From: JBBPXY01 sp038200435
Lineage (GTDB): Bacteria; Actinomycetota; Thermoleophilia; Solirubrobacterales; Solirubrobacteraceae
DNA: 24,289 nucleotides
Direction of reading: 5' to 3'
Assembly: GCA_038200435.1 (NCBI GenBank)
Contig: JBBPXY010000042.1
Coordinates: forward strand, 1-24,289
A program made the translations under genes and the position numbers. Below are positions 17,366 to 24,289 of the stretch, one piece after another; the stretch's first letter is position 1; every line of letters starts with the position of its first letter. The notes under the pieces were generated by a model. That model was given only the letters and a program-made list of their open reading frames with translations, was not told the DNA's origin and ran no database searches.

Positions 17366-17740
17366 CTACCCCTCGGGCCCCGCGTGCTCGCGCGCCTGCG
17401 TGGCGGCCAGCACCAACAAACCCAAGAACCGGTCGAGCTCGGGAGCGCTCACCGCGCTCAACGGCAGGTCGCCTTGGATCCACGCCTCGCCCGCGCTCGT
17501 GTGCGAGAAGCGGATGAGCGGTACCTGGCGGTTCCACCGCAGGAGGTCCGTCGGCTCGATGCGCCCGGGAGCGGCCACCGCGGCCTGCGCACGCAGGAAC
17601 CCGTCGCGAATCGCGATGCCGACATGGAGCGGCCAGCCCGCCGCCTCGACGGAGATTCCCCACTCGGCGTAAGCCACCTGGCGGGTCTCGCCGTCCAACG
17701 ATGCGATGTATTGCTCAACGGTCTCGCGTGGGTCGCTCAC
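17366..17740 (-). CDS. YbjN-like hypothetical protein
   Basis: The 124-residue protein shows the alternating pattern of the YbjN / type III secretion chaperone-like fold: an N-terminal helix (TVEQYIASLDG), strands around WPLHVGIAIRDGFLRAQAAV, a central LLRWNRQVPLIRFSHTSAGEAWIQGDLPLSAV, and a long C-terminal helix LDRFLGLLVLAATQARE. The 'N/NR...RF...GEAWIxGDLPLSAV' stretch is what I associate with YbjN-type proteins; the role is unknown. It starts at GTG (complement of 17738-17740). It is the only minus-strand protein gene in the window and is divergent from rimP. No Shine-Dalgarno is obvious. Confidence 0.7.
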   Translation of the reverse strand: MSDPRETVEQYIASLDGETRQVAYAEWGISVEAAGWPLHVGIAIRDGFLRAQAAVAAPGRIEPTDLLRWNRQVPLIRFSHTSAGEAWIQGDLPLSAVSAPELDRFLGLLVLAATQAREHAGPEG

Positions 17741-17830
17741 CGCCGGCGATGATCACAGACGCCTCCTCTCGCCCTCCGGCCGCGGCTCCCGCGGGCCCTC
17801 GTGAGCCGTGCGCGAGAGGCCTTCCGGTGC

Positions 17831-17836
17831 TATTCT
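17831..17836 (+). promoter_or_regulatory. Possible -10 box of the rimP-nusA operon
   Basis: TATTCT fits TANNNT and lies about 100 bases before rimP, ahead of a leader with a hairpin (CCGGT 17855-17859 / ACCGG 17863-17867) and an intrinsic terminator. No convincing -35 is seen at 16-18 bases. Confidence 0.4.
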
Positions 17837-17881
17837 CGATCAACAGCTTTCGGTCCGGTAGCACCGGTCAATCGCAGTTCG

Positions 17882-17908
17882 AAAGTGGGCGCTCGCCCGC
17901 TTTTTTTT
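17882..17908 (+). terminator. Intrinsic terminator in the rimP leader (possible attenuator)
   Basis: GTGGGC pairs with GCCCGC (one G-U pair) around a GCTC loop; the stem is extended by AAA/TTT and followed by eight T residues (17901-17908). This is the clearest rho-independent terminator in the window. It points toward rimP, and the only gene just upstream on the plus strand ends at 17148, so it most likely acts within the operon leader. No antiterminator pairing is evident. Confidence 0.8.
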
Positions 17909-17931
17909 AGGGCTTGAAGAGGGGTGAGGGC

Positions 17932-18372
17932 ATGAGCAGCATCCAGGCAGAGATAGAAGCGACGCTGCAACCTCTCGAGCCTCAGGTCGAGGTGCTCCTG
18001 GCCGAGGTGGTCGGCGGCCGCATCCTGCGGCTCTTCATCGACCATCCCGACGGTGTGTCGCTCGCACTGTGCGAGCGGGTCACGAAGCACCTGCCCGAGC
18101 TCCGCGTGCGCTACGCCGTCGAGGTCTCATCGCCCGGCATCGACCGGCCGCTCACCAAGCCCGATCACTTCCGCCGCTTTCTCGGTCGGCAGGCGCGCGT
18201 GCGCCTGCGCGATGCGAGCGGGCACCCGCCGAGGGCGGGTCGGAGCCACGTCAAGCTCACGGGCGAGCTCGTGGGTGCCTCCGACGAGGAGGTCACGCTG
18301 GCCGCCGACGACGGAGTCGTGTCCATTCCCTACGGGGAGATAGCCCGTTCCAACCTCATCCCGGGGGAGTAG
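17932..18372 (+). CDS. rimP: Ribosome maturation factor RimP
   Basis: The 146-residue protein helps 30S subunit maturation. The N-terminal alpha/beta domain (LEPQVEVLLAEVVGGRILRLFIDHPDGVSL) contains the conserved strand before 'hIDxxxGVsl'. VEVSSPGIDRPL is the RimP signature, followed by DHFRRFLGRQARVRLRD and a C-terminal Sm-like beta domain ending VSIPYGEIARSNLIPGE. ATG 17932 follows GAGGGG and GTGAGGG; a TTG at 17914 in frame would add six residues and is less likely. First gene of the operon, three bases before nusA. Confidence 0.94.
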   Translation: MSSIQAEIEATLQPLEPQVEVLLAEVVGGRILRLFIDHPDGVSLALCERVTKHLPELRVRYAVEVSSPGIDRPLTKPDHFRRFLGRQARVRLRDASGHPPRAGRSHVKLTGELVGASDEEVTLAADDGVVSIPYGEIARSNLIPGE

Positions 18373-18375
18373 CCC

Positions 18376-19656
18376 ATGTCCAAGGAGATCCTCGAAGCCA
18401 CGCAGGTCCTCGCCAAGGAGAAGAACATCTCCTTCGAGAAGCTCATGATCGCCCTCGAGGACGCGCTGCTCTCGGCGTACAAGAAGCAGCCGGACTCGGC
18501 CAAGTACGCCCGGGTGGAGATGGACCGCGAGACGGGCGACTTCCTCGTCTACGAGCTACTCATCCCCGAGCGCCTCGAGGCCCAGCTCATCGTCGAGACC
18601 ATCGACGAGGGCACAGTCATCGATCCCGAGACGGGCGAGGCGCGCGAGCCGACCGAGCCGGAGATCGATCCCGAGAAGTTCGCGCTCTACCGCGACCAGA
18701 TCGACGAGCGCAACGTCACTCCCGACGACTTCGGCCGCATCGCCGCCCAGACCGCCAAGCAGGTGATCCTCCAGCGCATCCGCGAGGCCGAGCGCGACAT
18801 GATGTTCGACGAGTACCAGGATCGCGTCGGCGAGCTGATCACGGGCATCGTCCAGCAGTCCGATTCGCGCTACACGCTCGTTCAGCTGCGCGAGCGCGTC
18901 GAGGCGCTGCTGCCCAAGTCCGAGCAGGTCGAGGGCGAGCGCTACGACCACGGCGGTCGCATCAAGGCGGTCATCAAGGACGTCTCGAACTCGACGAAGG
19001 GCCCGAGCATCATCGTCTCGCGCCGCGACCCGGAGCTGATCAAGAGCCTGTTCGAGCTCGAGGTGCCCGAGATCGCCGACGGCCTCGTCGAGATCTCCGG
19101 TGTGGCCCGCGAGCCGGGCTACCGCTCGAAGATCGCCGTGATCTCCCACGTCGACGGCGTCGATCCGGTCGGGGCCTGCGTCGGGCCTCGCGGCTCGCGT
19201 GTGCGCATGGTCGTGTCCGAGCTGCGCGGCGAGAAGATCGACATCATCCCCTACAACGACGAGCCCGCCCGCTTCGTGGCCAAGGCGCTCTCGCCCGCCC
19301 GCGTGCGCGAGGTGCTCGTCGACGACGCGGGCAAGCAGGCGACCGTGATCGTTCCCGACGACCAGCTCTCGCTGGCGATCGGCCGCGAAGGCCAGAACGC
19401 GCGGCTCGCCGCGCGGCTCACGGGCTGGCGGATCGACATCCGCTCGGAGACCGAGTTCGCCGCCGAGGAGACCGATGGCTTCGACGAGGGCGAGGACGCC
19501 GCCGGCCGGTGCGCGGCGATCTCCCGCCGTGGCCGCCGCTGCCCCAACGCCGCTCTCTCGGGCTCTCGCTACTGCGGGCTCGACGCCCACCAGGCGCTCG
19601 AGGCGATCGAATCCGACAAGGTCGCCGATTTGCCGGCCGCGGGCGCGGCGTCATAG
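18376..19656 (+). CDS. nusA: Transcription factor NusA with Cys/His-rich C-terminal tail
   Basis: The 426-residue protein modulates pausing, termination and antitermination. The order is an N-terminal polymerase-binding domain (about 1-145, ALEDALLSAYKK), S1 (about 148-215, GELITGIVQQ), and KH1-KH2 (about 220-365; GVDPVGACVGPRGSRVRMV and SLAIGREGQNARLAARLTGW). Actinobacterial NusA usually ends near there. This one continues through an acidic linker (EETDGFDEGED) into a motif with Cys379, Cys389, Cys400 and His405 (C-x9-C-x10-C-x4-H, with GRCAAISRRGRRC and GSRYC). That pattern resembles small DUF5763-like zinc-binding modules. Starts at ATG 18376. No frameshift separates the tail. Confidence 0.95.
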   Translation: MSKEILEATQVLAKEKNISFEKLMIALEDALLSAYKKQPDSAKYARVEMDRETGDFLVYELLIPERLEAQLIVETIDEGTVIDPETGEAREPTEPEIDPEKFALYRDQIDERNVTPDDFGRIAAQTAKQVILQRIREAERDMMFDEYQDRVGELITGIVQQSDSRYTLVQLRERVEALLPKSEQVEGERYDHGGRIKAVIKDVSNSTKGPSIIVSRRDPELIKSLFELEVPEIADGLVEISGVAREPGYRSKIAVISHVDGVDPVGACVGPRGSRVRMVVSELRGEKIDIIPYNDEPARFVAKALSPARVREVLVDDAGKQATVIVPDDQLSLAIGREGQNARLAARLTGWRIDIRSETEFAAEETDGFDEGEDAAGRCAAISRRGRRCPNAALSGSRYCGLDAHQALEAIESDKVADLPAAGAAS

Positions 19657-19889
19657 CGCCGCGGCGCCGCTGCGTCGGTTGCGGCACCATCCGCCCGCAG
19701 TCCGAGCTCGTCCGCTACACCCGCGCTGGCGAGCAGGCGACCCCGGACGGCGAGCGCCCGGCGCCCGGCCGTGGTGCCTACCTGTGCCCCGGGCCGGAGT
19801 GCCTCGAACAGGCTCGCTCTCGCCGCGCGTTTGCCCGGGCGTTCCGCGCACCGGTATCGACGATCACCCCCGAACTAGAATCAGTCTGA
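19653..19889 (+). CDS. ylxR: YlxR-family RNA-binding protein with non-standard start
   Basis: The 78-residue product has the YlxR pattern: RRRCVGCGTIRPQSELVRY near the N-terminus and GRGAYLCPGPECLEQARSRR with the AFARAFR end. YlxR lies between nusA and infB in most bacteria. In this frame there is no ATG, GTG or TTG at or downstream of a plausible N-terminus. ATA at 19653 sits exactly where the family starts, overlapping the nusA stop as ATAG, analogous to the ATGA overlaps elsewhere in the window. I therefore place the start there with reservation. The frame is also open far upstream inside nusA. Confidence 0.8.
   Translation: MAPRRRCVGCGTIRPQSELVRYTRAGEQATPDGERPAPGRGAYLCPGPECLEQARSRRAFARAFRAPVSTITPELESV
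19876..19881 (+). promoter_or_regulatory. Possible internal -10 box before infB
   Basis: TAGAAT lies inside the end of ylxR with 9 bases to ATG 19891. The spacing would suit a leaderless internal transcript. -35 is not evident. Confidence 0.3.
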
Positions 19890-19890
19890 G

Positions 19891-22137
19891 ATGGCCAAGA
19901 AGCGCGTACACGAGATAGCCAAGGAGCAGGACCTCCCGACGAAGGAGGTCATCGAGAAGCTGCAGAAGGCCGGCCTGTCGGTGAAGGCGGCTGCCTCAGC
20001 GGTCGACGAGGACGAAGCCCGCCGCATTCTGGGCGGCAACGGCGCCGCGCCGACCAAGGTCAAGCGCGCTCCCTCGCCGGATCCCGTGCCGCCCTCGCGC
20101 GCTCCAGCGCCCAAGCCTGCCGCCGCACCCGCGCCGGCCGCAGAGGCAAAGCCCGCCGCCGCCGGCAATGCCAAGCCCAACCGCGACTCGGCCCCGGGTG
20201 AGCACGCGCCCGCCGCGCCCACGGGCCCCGGCGCCCGCCGCCGCGTGATCATCGACTCGCAGGCCTCACGCCGCACCACCGGCGGCGGCCCTCCGCCCAA
20301 CCAGCCTCCGCGCCGCCAGCGTCGCGGCCGGCGTCGCCGCGGCACCTACGAAGAGCCAACGCCCGTCGACAACGACGCGGTGCTCGCACCCTCGACGATC
20401 CGGATCAACTCCGGCTCGACGGTCAAGGACGTCGCCGAGTACATGGGCGTCGCCGTGCCCGAGATCATCAAGAAGATGATGCAGCTGGGGGAGATGGCCA
20501 CGCTCACCCAGACGCTCAGTGACGACGCCGTGCAGGTGCTCGCCGACGAGTTCGATCGTGACATCGAGATCGTGCACGCGGCCGACGAGGTCGAGGAGGA
20601 GCCGGACTTCGAGGACGCCGACTCAGACCTCGTGGAGCGCCCGCCTGTCGTGACGATCATGGGCCACGTCGACCACGGCAAGACCTCTCTGCTCGACGCG
20701 ATTCGCTCCACCGAGGTGGCCGCGGGCGAGGCCGGCGGCATCACCCAGCACATCGGTGCCTACCAGGTTCATCGCAACGACAAGACCGTCACGTTCCTCG
20801 ACACCCCGGGCCATCAGGCCTTCACGGCCATGCGCGCCCGCGGCGCGAGCGTCACCGATCTTGCCGTGATCGTCGTCGCCGCCGACGATGGCGTGAAGCC
20901 GCAGACCGAAGAGGCGATCGACCACGCGAAGGCGGCCGGCGTCCCGATGCTCGTGGCGGTCAACAAGATCGACAAGGAGGGCGCCCAGCCCGATCGGGTG
21001 CGCACCGAGATGAGCACGCGCGGCCTGCAGCCGGTGCAGTGGGGCGGCGACACGGAGTTCGTCGACGTCTCCGCCAAGACCCACCAAGGCCTCGACGACC
21101 TGGTCGAGACGATCCAGCTCACCGCCGAGATCCTCGACCTCAAGGCCAATCCCGACACCGAGGCCTCGGGCGTCTGCATCGAGTCGAAGCTCGATCCCGG
21201 TCGCGGCGCGGTCGTCACCATCCTCATCCAGCGCGGGCGCCTGCAGGTCGGCGACGCCGTCGTGGCGGGCGCGCACTGGGGCCGCGTGCGCGCGATGAAC
21301 GACTTCCTCGGCCAGCGGGTCAAGAAGGCCGAGCCCGGCGAGCCGATCGAGATCCTCGGCTTCAACTCTGTTCCGGAGGCCGGCGAGACCGTCAAGGTCG
21401 TCGAGAACGACCGCAAGGCCCGCCAGCTCGCCGGAGAGCGCGCCACGCGCCTGAAGACCGAGGCGCTCGCGCGCCGTTCGGGCCGCAAGATCTCCCTCGA
21501 GGAGATCTTCTCCATCGGCCTCAAGGAGCTCAACCTCGTGCTCAAGGCCGACGTCGCCGGCTCGCTCGAGGCGATCGAGGACGAGATCGCCAAGCTGCCG
21601 CAGGACGAGGTGTCGGTCAACGTGATCCACCGCGGCGTCGGCGGGGTCAACGAGTCCGACGTGATGCTCGCGGCCGCCTCCAACGCCGTCGTCCTCGCTT
21701 TCAATGTGCGCCCGGTCGGTGAAGCCCGCCAGGTTTCCGACCGCGAAGGCGTCGAGATCCGCTCCTACGCCGTGATCTATCGCGCGATGGACGAGCTGAA
21801 GCTCGCCATCCAGGGCATGCTCGAGCCCGAGGAGGTCGAGGGCTCGGTCGGCCACGTCGAGATCCGCCAGACCTTCAAGGCCTCGAAGGTGGGCACGATC
21901 GCCGGCTCCTACGTCACCGAGGGCAAGGTCCTACGCGGCTCGAAGGTTCGCCTCGTGCGCGACGGGACCGTGGTGTACGACGGAGAGATCGCCAGTCTGC
22001 GGCGCTTCAACGAGGACGCCCGTGAGGTCGCGGCCGGGTTCGAGTGCGGCATCGTGCTGCGCGACTACGCCGACGTCAAGGACGGCGATGAGCTCGAGGT
22101 GTACGAGACCCGCAAGGTCGAGCGCGCTCTCGCGTAG
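19891..22137 (+). CDS. infB: Translation initiation factor IF-2
   Basis: The 748-residue GTPase positions initiator tRNA on the 30S subunit. It has an N-terminal IF2_N domain (KKRVHEIAKEQDLPTKEVIE), an Ala/Pro/Arg-rich low-complexity linker (about 50-155, including RRQRRGRRRRG), and a second IF2_N segment (about 168-230). The G domain carries GHVDHGKT (258-265), DTPGH (about 304-308), NKID (358-361) and SAK. Domains II to IV follow to the C-terminus. Length is short for actinobacteria, in which the linker is often longer. ATG 19891 lies one base after the ylxR stop. ylxP, often next, is missing. Confidence 0.96.
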   Translation: MAKKRVHEIAKEQDLPTKEVIEKLQKAGLSVKAAASAVDEDEARRILGGNGAAPTKVKRAPSPDPVPPSRAPAPKPAAAPAPAAEAKPAAAGNAKPNRDSAPGEHAPAAPTGPGARRRVIIDSQASRRTTGGGPPPNQPPRRQRRGRRRRGTYEEPTPVDNDAVLAPSTIRINSGSTVKDVAEYMGVAVPEIIKKMMQLGEMATLTQTLSDDAVQVLADEFDRDIEIVHAADEVEEEPDFEDADSDLVERPPVVTIMGHVDHGKTSLLDAIRSTEVAAGEAGGITQHIGAYQVHRNDKTVTFLDTPGHQAFTAMRARGASVTDLAVIVVAADDGVKPQTEEAIDHAKAAGVPMLVAVNKIDKEGAQPDRVRTEMSTRGLQPVQWGGDTEFVDVSAKTHQGLDDLVETIQLTAEILDLKANPDTEASGVCIESKLDPGRGAVVTILIQRGRLQVGDAVVAGAHWGRVRAMNDFLGQRVKKAEPGEPIEILGFNSVPEAGETVKVVENDRKARQLAGERATRLKTEALARRSGRKISLEEIFSIGLKELNLVLKADVAGSLEAIEDEIAKLPQDEVSVNVIHRGVGGVNESDVMLAAASNAVVLAFNVRPVGEARQVSDREGVEIRSYAVIYRAMDELKLAIQGMLEPEEVEGSVGHVEIRQTFKASKVGTIAGSYVTEGKVLRGSKVRLVRDGTVVYDGEIASLRRFNEDAREVAAGFECGIVLRDYADVKDGDELEVYETRKVERALA

Positions 22138-22242
22138 AACAGGCTCCAGGTGGGCGTGTTCGTGCCAGATTTCCTCCAGGAACGCATGCGGAGCGGCGGC
22201 TGGCCTTGGCCGTGCATCACGAGGGCTAAGGTGACCTTCTAG
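22138..22242 (+). other. infB-rbfA gap with possible -10 box
   Basis: This 105-base gap sits where many bacteria carry ylxP (DUF503). A 30-codon GTG frame (22150-22242) ends directly against rbfA but resembles nothing. TAAGGT (22227-22232) lies 10 bases before the rbfA ATG and could be a TANNNT promoter. A short GC-rich hairpin (CGGC/GCCG near 22197-22212) is present, without a T-run. Confidence 0.4.
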
Positions 22243-22596
22243 ATGCCGTCCGCTCGAATGCGGCGTGTCGACGAGGCCGTGCGGGCCGTGTTGAGCGACG
22301 CGATCGGCAAGGACCTGAAGGATCCCCGAATCGGGTTCGTCACCGTGACCGCCGTCGAAACCTCACCCGACCTTCGTCAAGCCACCGTGTACGTAAGCGT
22401 GCTCGGCAGCGATGACGAGCGTGACACCACGCTCGACGGGCTCCGCTCCGCCCACGGCTATCTCCAGAGCCGGGTCGGCCGCGAGCTGCGGATGAAGCAC
22501 ACGCCGACCCTCGCCTTCGCCTACGACGACACGATCGACCGCGGCATGCGCGTCACCGAGCTGCTCGACCAAGTCGCTCCGGAGGATCCGCGATGA
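22243..22596 (+). CDS. rbfA: Ribosome-binding factor A
   Basis: The 117-residue protein is a KH-like 30S maturation factor. Family features are RMRRVDEAVRAVLSDAIGK at the N-terminus, KDPRIGFVTVTAVETSPDLRQA, the strand VYVSVLG, and RELRMKHTPTLAFAYDDTIDRG at the C-terminus. It acts late in 16S processing. It starts at ATG 22243 with no visible Shine-Dalgarno. The stop overlaps nrnA (ATGA). Confidence 0.95.
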   Translation: MPSARMRRVDEAVRAVLSDAIGKDLKDPRIGFVTVTAVETSPDLRQATVYVSVLGSDDERDTTLDGLRSAHGYLQSRVGRELRMKHTPTLAFAYDDTIDRGMRVTELLDQVAPEDPR

Positions 22597-23591
22597 CCGC
22601 CGTCAACGGCGCCCTGGCCAGCCGCGACGAGGTGCTCGGCGCCCTGCGCGACGCCGACAAGCTCCTGCTCGTCACACACGAGAACCCCGACGGCGACGCT
22701 CTCGGCTCGCTCGTCGCCACCCAGGAGATCCTCACGGCGCTGGGCAAGGACTCCCTGATGTTCATGTCCGCCGACGAGTTCCCGCTGCCCTACGAGTACC
22801 GCTTCTTTCCCCTTGACGGCCTCGTGTCCGTACCGCCCGACGACCTCGAGGAGCGCACGATGGTCTTCCTCGACTGCGGCAACATCGACCGCAACCCGGC
22901 CGACGTCGCTCAGCGCGAGGGCGCTCACATCCTCAACATCGATCATCACCACGACAACACGCGCTTTGGCAGCGTCGACTATGTGGTGCCCGATGCTTCG
23001 TGCACGGCAGAGATCGTCTGGGACCTGCGGCGCGGCCTCGGCGTCGAGCCGACGCTGCCGATGGCGGAGGCGCTCTACGTGGGCCTGGTCACCGACACGG
23101 GCAAGTTCATGTACGAGAACACCGGCACGCGGGCCCACGTGATGGCCGCTGAGCTGATCGAGACCGGCGTCGACGTGCACGAGATCTACCGCCGCATCTA
23201 CGAGGGCATCCCCTACGGCAAGCTCGCGCTACTCGCCCGCGGGCTCGGGCGCATCGAGCGCTATGACGACGGGAAGCTCACGCTCACGCGCGTCTCCGCT
23301 GAGGACTTCGCCGAGGCGGGCGCGGAGGAGAACTTCTCCGAGGGCATCATCGACCACCTGCGCTCCCTGAAGGATACGAAGGTCGCGGCGCTCGTGCGCG
23401 ACCGGCTCGGGCGCGGGCAGGAAGGCCAGCGCAAGGTCTCGTTGCGCTCGAGCGACGAGCGCGTAGACGTCTCGGTGATCGCGCGCGCGCAGGGCGGCGG
23501 CGGCCATCGCCAGGCGGCGGGGTTCTCGACCGAGCTCGAGTGGGATCAGCTCGTCGAGTTCCTGCGCGGCGAGCTCGCTGCGCAGCTTTGA
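22593..23591 (+). CDS. nrnA: DHH/DHHA1 phosphoesterase, NrnA-type
   Basis: The 332-residue enzyme is of the bifunctional oligoribonuclease / pAp-phosphatase family. The metal site is visible as HENPDGDALGS (His29, Asp33, Asp35), FLDCGN, and DHHHDN (Asp117-His119). A VTDTGKFMYENT segment follows. The C-terminal DHHA1 part ends with SLRSSDERVDVSVIA and the GGGHRQAAG nucleotide-binding motif. In the rbfA-nrnA-truB context the protein probably degrades nanoRNA and may also dephosphorylate pAp. Start ATG 22593 overlaps the rbfA stop by four bases. Confidence 0.93.
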   Translation: MTAVNGALASRDEVLGALRDADKLLLVTHENPDGDALGSLVATQEILTALGKDSLMFMSADEFPLPYEYRFFPLDGLVSVPPDDLEERTMVFLDCGNIDRNPADVAQREGAHILNIDHHHDNTRFGSVDYVVPDASCTAEIVWDLRRGLGVEPTLPMAEALYVGLVTDTGKFMYENTGTRAHVMAAELIETGVDVHEIYRRIYEGIPYGKLALLARGLGRIERYDDGKLTLTRVSAEDFAEAGAEENFSEGIIDHLRSLKDTKVAALVRDRLGRGQEGQRKVSLRSSDERVDVSVIARAQGGGGHRQAAGFSTELEWDQLVEFLRGELAAQL

Positions 23592-24289
23592 CCGACGGCG
23601 TCATCCTCTTCGACAAGCCCGCGGGTGTCACCTCGCACGACGTGGTCGCCCGCGTCCGGCGCGAGCTCGGCCGCGGTGTGAAGACCGGCCATGCCGGCAC
23701 GCTCGACCCGTTCGCGACTGGGTTGCTGCTGCTGCTCGTCGGGCGGGCGACCCGCGCGCAGCGCTTCGTGATGGCGCTGCCCAAGCGCTACGAGGTCGTG
23801 GCGCGGTTCGGCGCGACATCGACCACGGGAGATCGCGACGGCGAGATCTACGACACGGGTGTAGTGCCCGACGGTGATCTCGCGATGCCGACCGGCACCC
23901 TCTCCCAACGGCCGCCGAGCTACTCCGCGGTGCACGTCGACGGCGAGCGCGCCTACGCGCGAGCACGCCGCGGCGAGGAGGTGGTGATCCCCGAGCGCGA
24001 GGTGCACGTCGAGCGCTTCGAGGAGGCGTGGCGCGACGGCGATCGCCGCGGGTTCATCGTCGAATGCGGTTCGGGAACCTACGTGCGCTCGCTCATCGCC
24101 GACCTCGGCGACGCCTACTGCGAAGAGCTGCGCCGCACCGCCATCGGCCCATTCGATGTGGCCGACGCCGATGCGCAGCATGTGGTGCCGCTGAGCGATG
24201 CGCTCGCCTTCCGGCCCGCGCAGCGCCTCGACGCCGAGGAGGGCCGCCGGGCCGGCCACGGCGTGGCCGTCGAAGGTGTGGCGGCGGGG
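23588..24289 (+). CDS. truB: tRNA pseudouridine(55) synthase, 3' end outside window
   Basis: At least 234 residues are present and the frame is open at the window edge. TruB makes pseudouridine 55 in the T loop of tRNAs. ILFDKPAGVTSHD opens the fold; the catalytic Asp40 lies in HAGTLDPFATGLL. SQRPPSYSAVHVDGERAYARAR and SGTYVRSLIADLG follow. The start is TTG 23588, which overlaps the nrnA stop (TTGA) and is the only candidate close to the conserved beginning. The stretch between the RFGATSTTGDRDG strand and SQRPP is shorter than in the E. coli-type protein, lacking most of the usual helix there. Confidence 0.92.
   Translation, partial: MTDGVILFDKPAGVTSHDVVARVRRELGRGVKTGHAGTLDPFATGLLLLLVGRATRAQRFVMALPKRYEVVARFGATSTTGDRDGEIYDTGVVPDGDLAMPTGTLSQRPPSYSAVHVDGERAYARARRGEEVVIPEREVHVERFEEAWRDGDRRGFIVECGSGTYVRSLIADLGDAYCEELRRTAIGPFDVADADAQHVVPLSDALAFRPAQRLDAEEGRRAGHGVAVEGVAAG

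Noticed and set aside
18069..19889. 606-codon plus-strand frame overlapping rimP and nusA
   Set aside because: Only the final 78 codons (ylxR) are protein-like; the remainder is an Arg-rich shadow of rimP and nusA.
22150..22242. 30-codon GTG open frame as a degenerate ylxP or small peptide gene
   Set aside because: The sequence does not resemble YlxP and there is no good ribosome binding site; too short to support alone.
23546..24259. Minus-strand gene opposite truB
   Set aside because: The plus strand gives an unmistakable TruB with its catalytic motif; the minus frame is a shadow.

Overview
The window reads as a high-GC chromosome segment from an actinobacterium. The evidence is the order pyr operon, actinobacterial-type integration host factor (mihF), gmk, rpoZ, coaBC; the many 4-base gene overlaps with GTG starts; and several TANNNT boxes lying only 7-10 bases before start codons. 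Class 1B dihydroorotate dehydrogenase with PyrK, in place of the class 2 enzyme of mycobacteria, suggests a deep lineage such as Thermoleophilia (Solirubrobacterales/Gaiellales). That placement is inference from remembered synteny, not a search.

Layout. (1) 1-3183: right end of an integrated mobile element abutting the 3' end of a minus-strand tRNA-Arg(CCG). It carries small unknown genes, an excisionase-like gene and a tyrosine integrase. Four of its six recognisable genes contain a frame break whose repair restores a continuous protein, so the element looks dead. (2) 3299-5132: YfcE-type phosphodiesterase, ribonuclease Z and a membrane-anchored PASTA protein. (3) 5149-14154: pyrimidine operon pyrR-pyrB-pyrC-carA-carB-pyrK-pyrD, headed by a PyrR-binding RNA hairpin that covers the pyrR ribosome binding site. 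pyrF and pyrE are absent. A palindromic repeat cluster lies between carA and carB. (4) 14230-17148: mihF, gmk, rpoZ, coaBC and a small TPR protein. (5) 17149-17931: a two-copy 60-base tandem repeat, one minus-strand YbjN-like gene, and a leader with an intrinsic terminator. (6) 17932-24289: rimP-nusA-ylxR-infB-rbfA-nrnA-truB, the transcription/translation operon, with truB cut by the window end.

The conserved genes form two housekeeping blocks: UMP synthesis under PyrR feedback, and ribosome maturation, initiation and antitermination under a possible attenuator. The less ordinary signals are the clustered frame breaks in the tRNA-associated element; an octamer repeat family (CTGTCCAC/GTGGACAG) shared by two distant intergenic regions; a Cys/His zinc-finger-like tail on NusA; a ylxR gene with no ATG, GTG or TTG start, whose best start is an ATA overlapping the nusA stop; and recurrent TAGNCT-like boxes suggesting leaderless transcripts. 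I found no clear new defence system or other multi-gene novelty.
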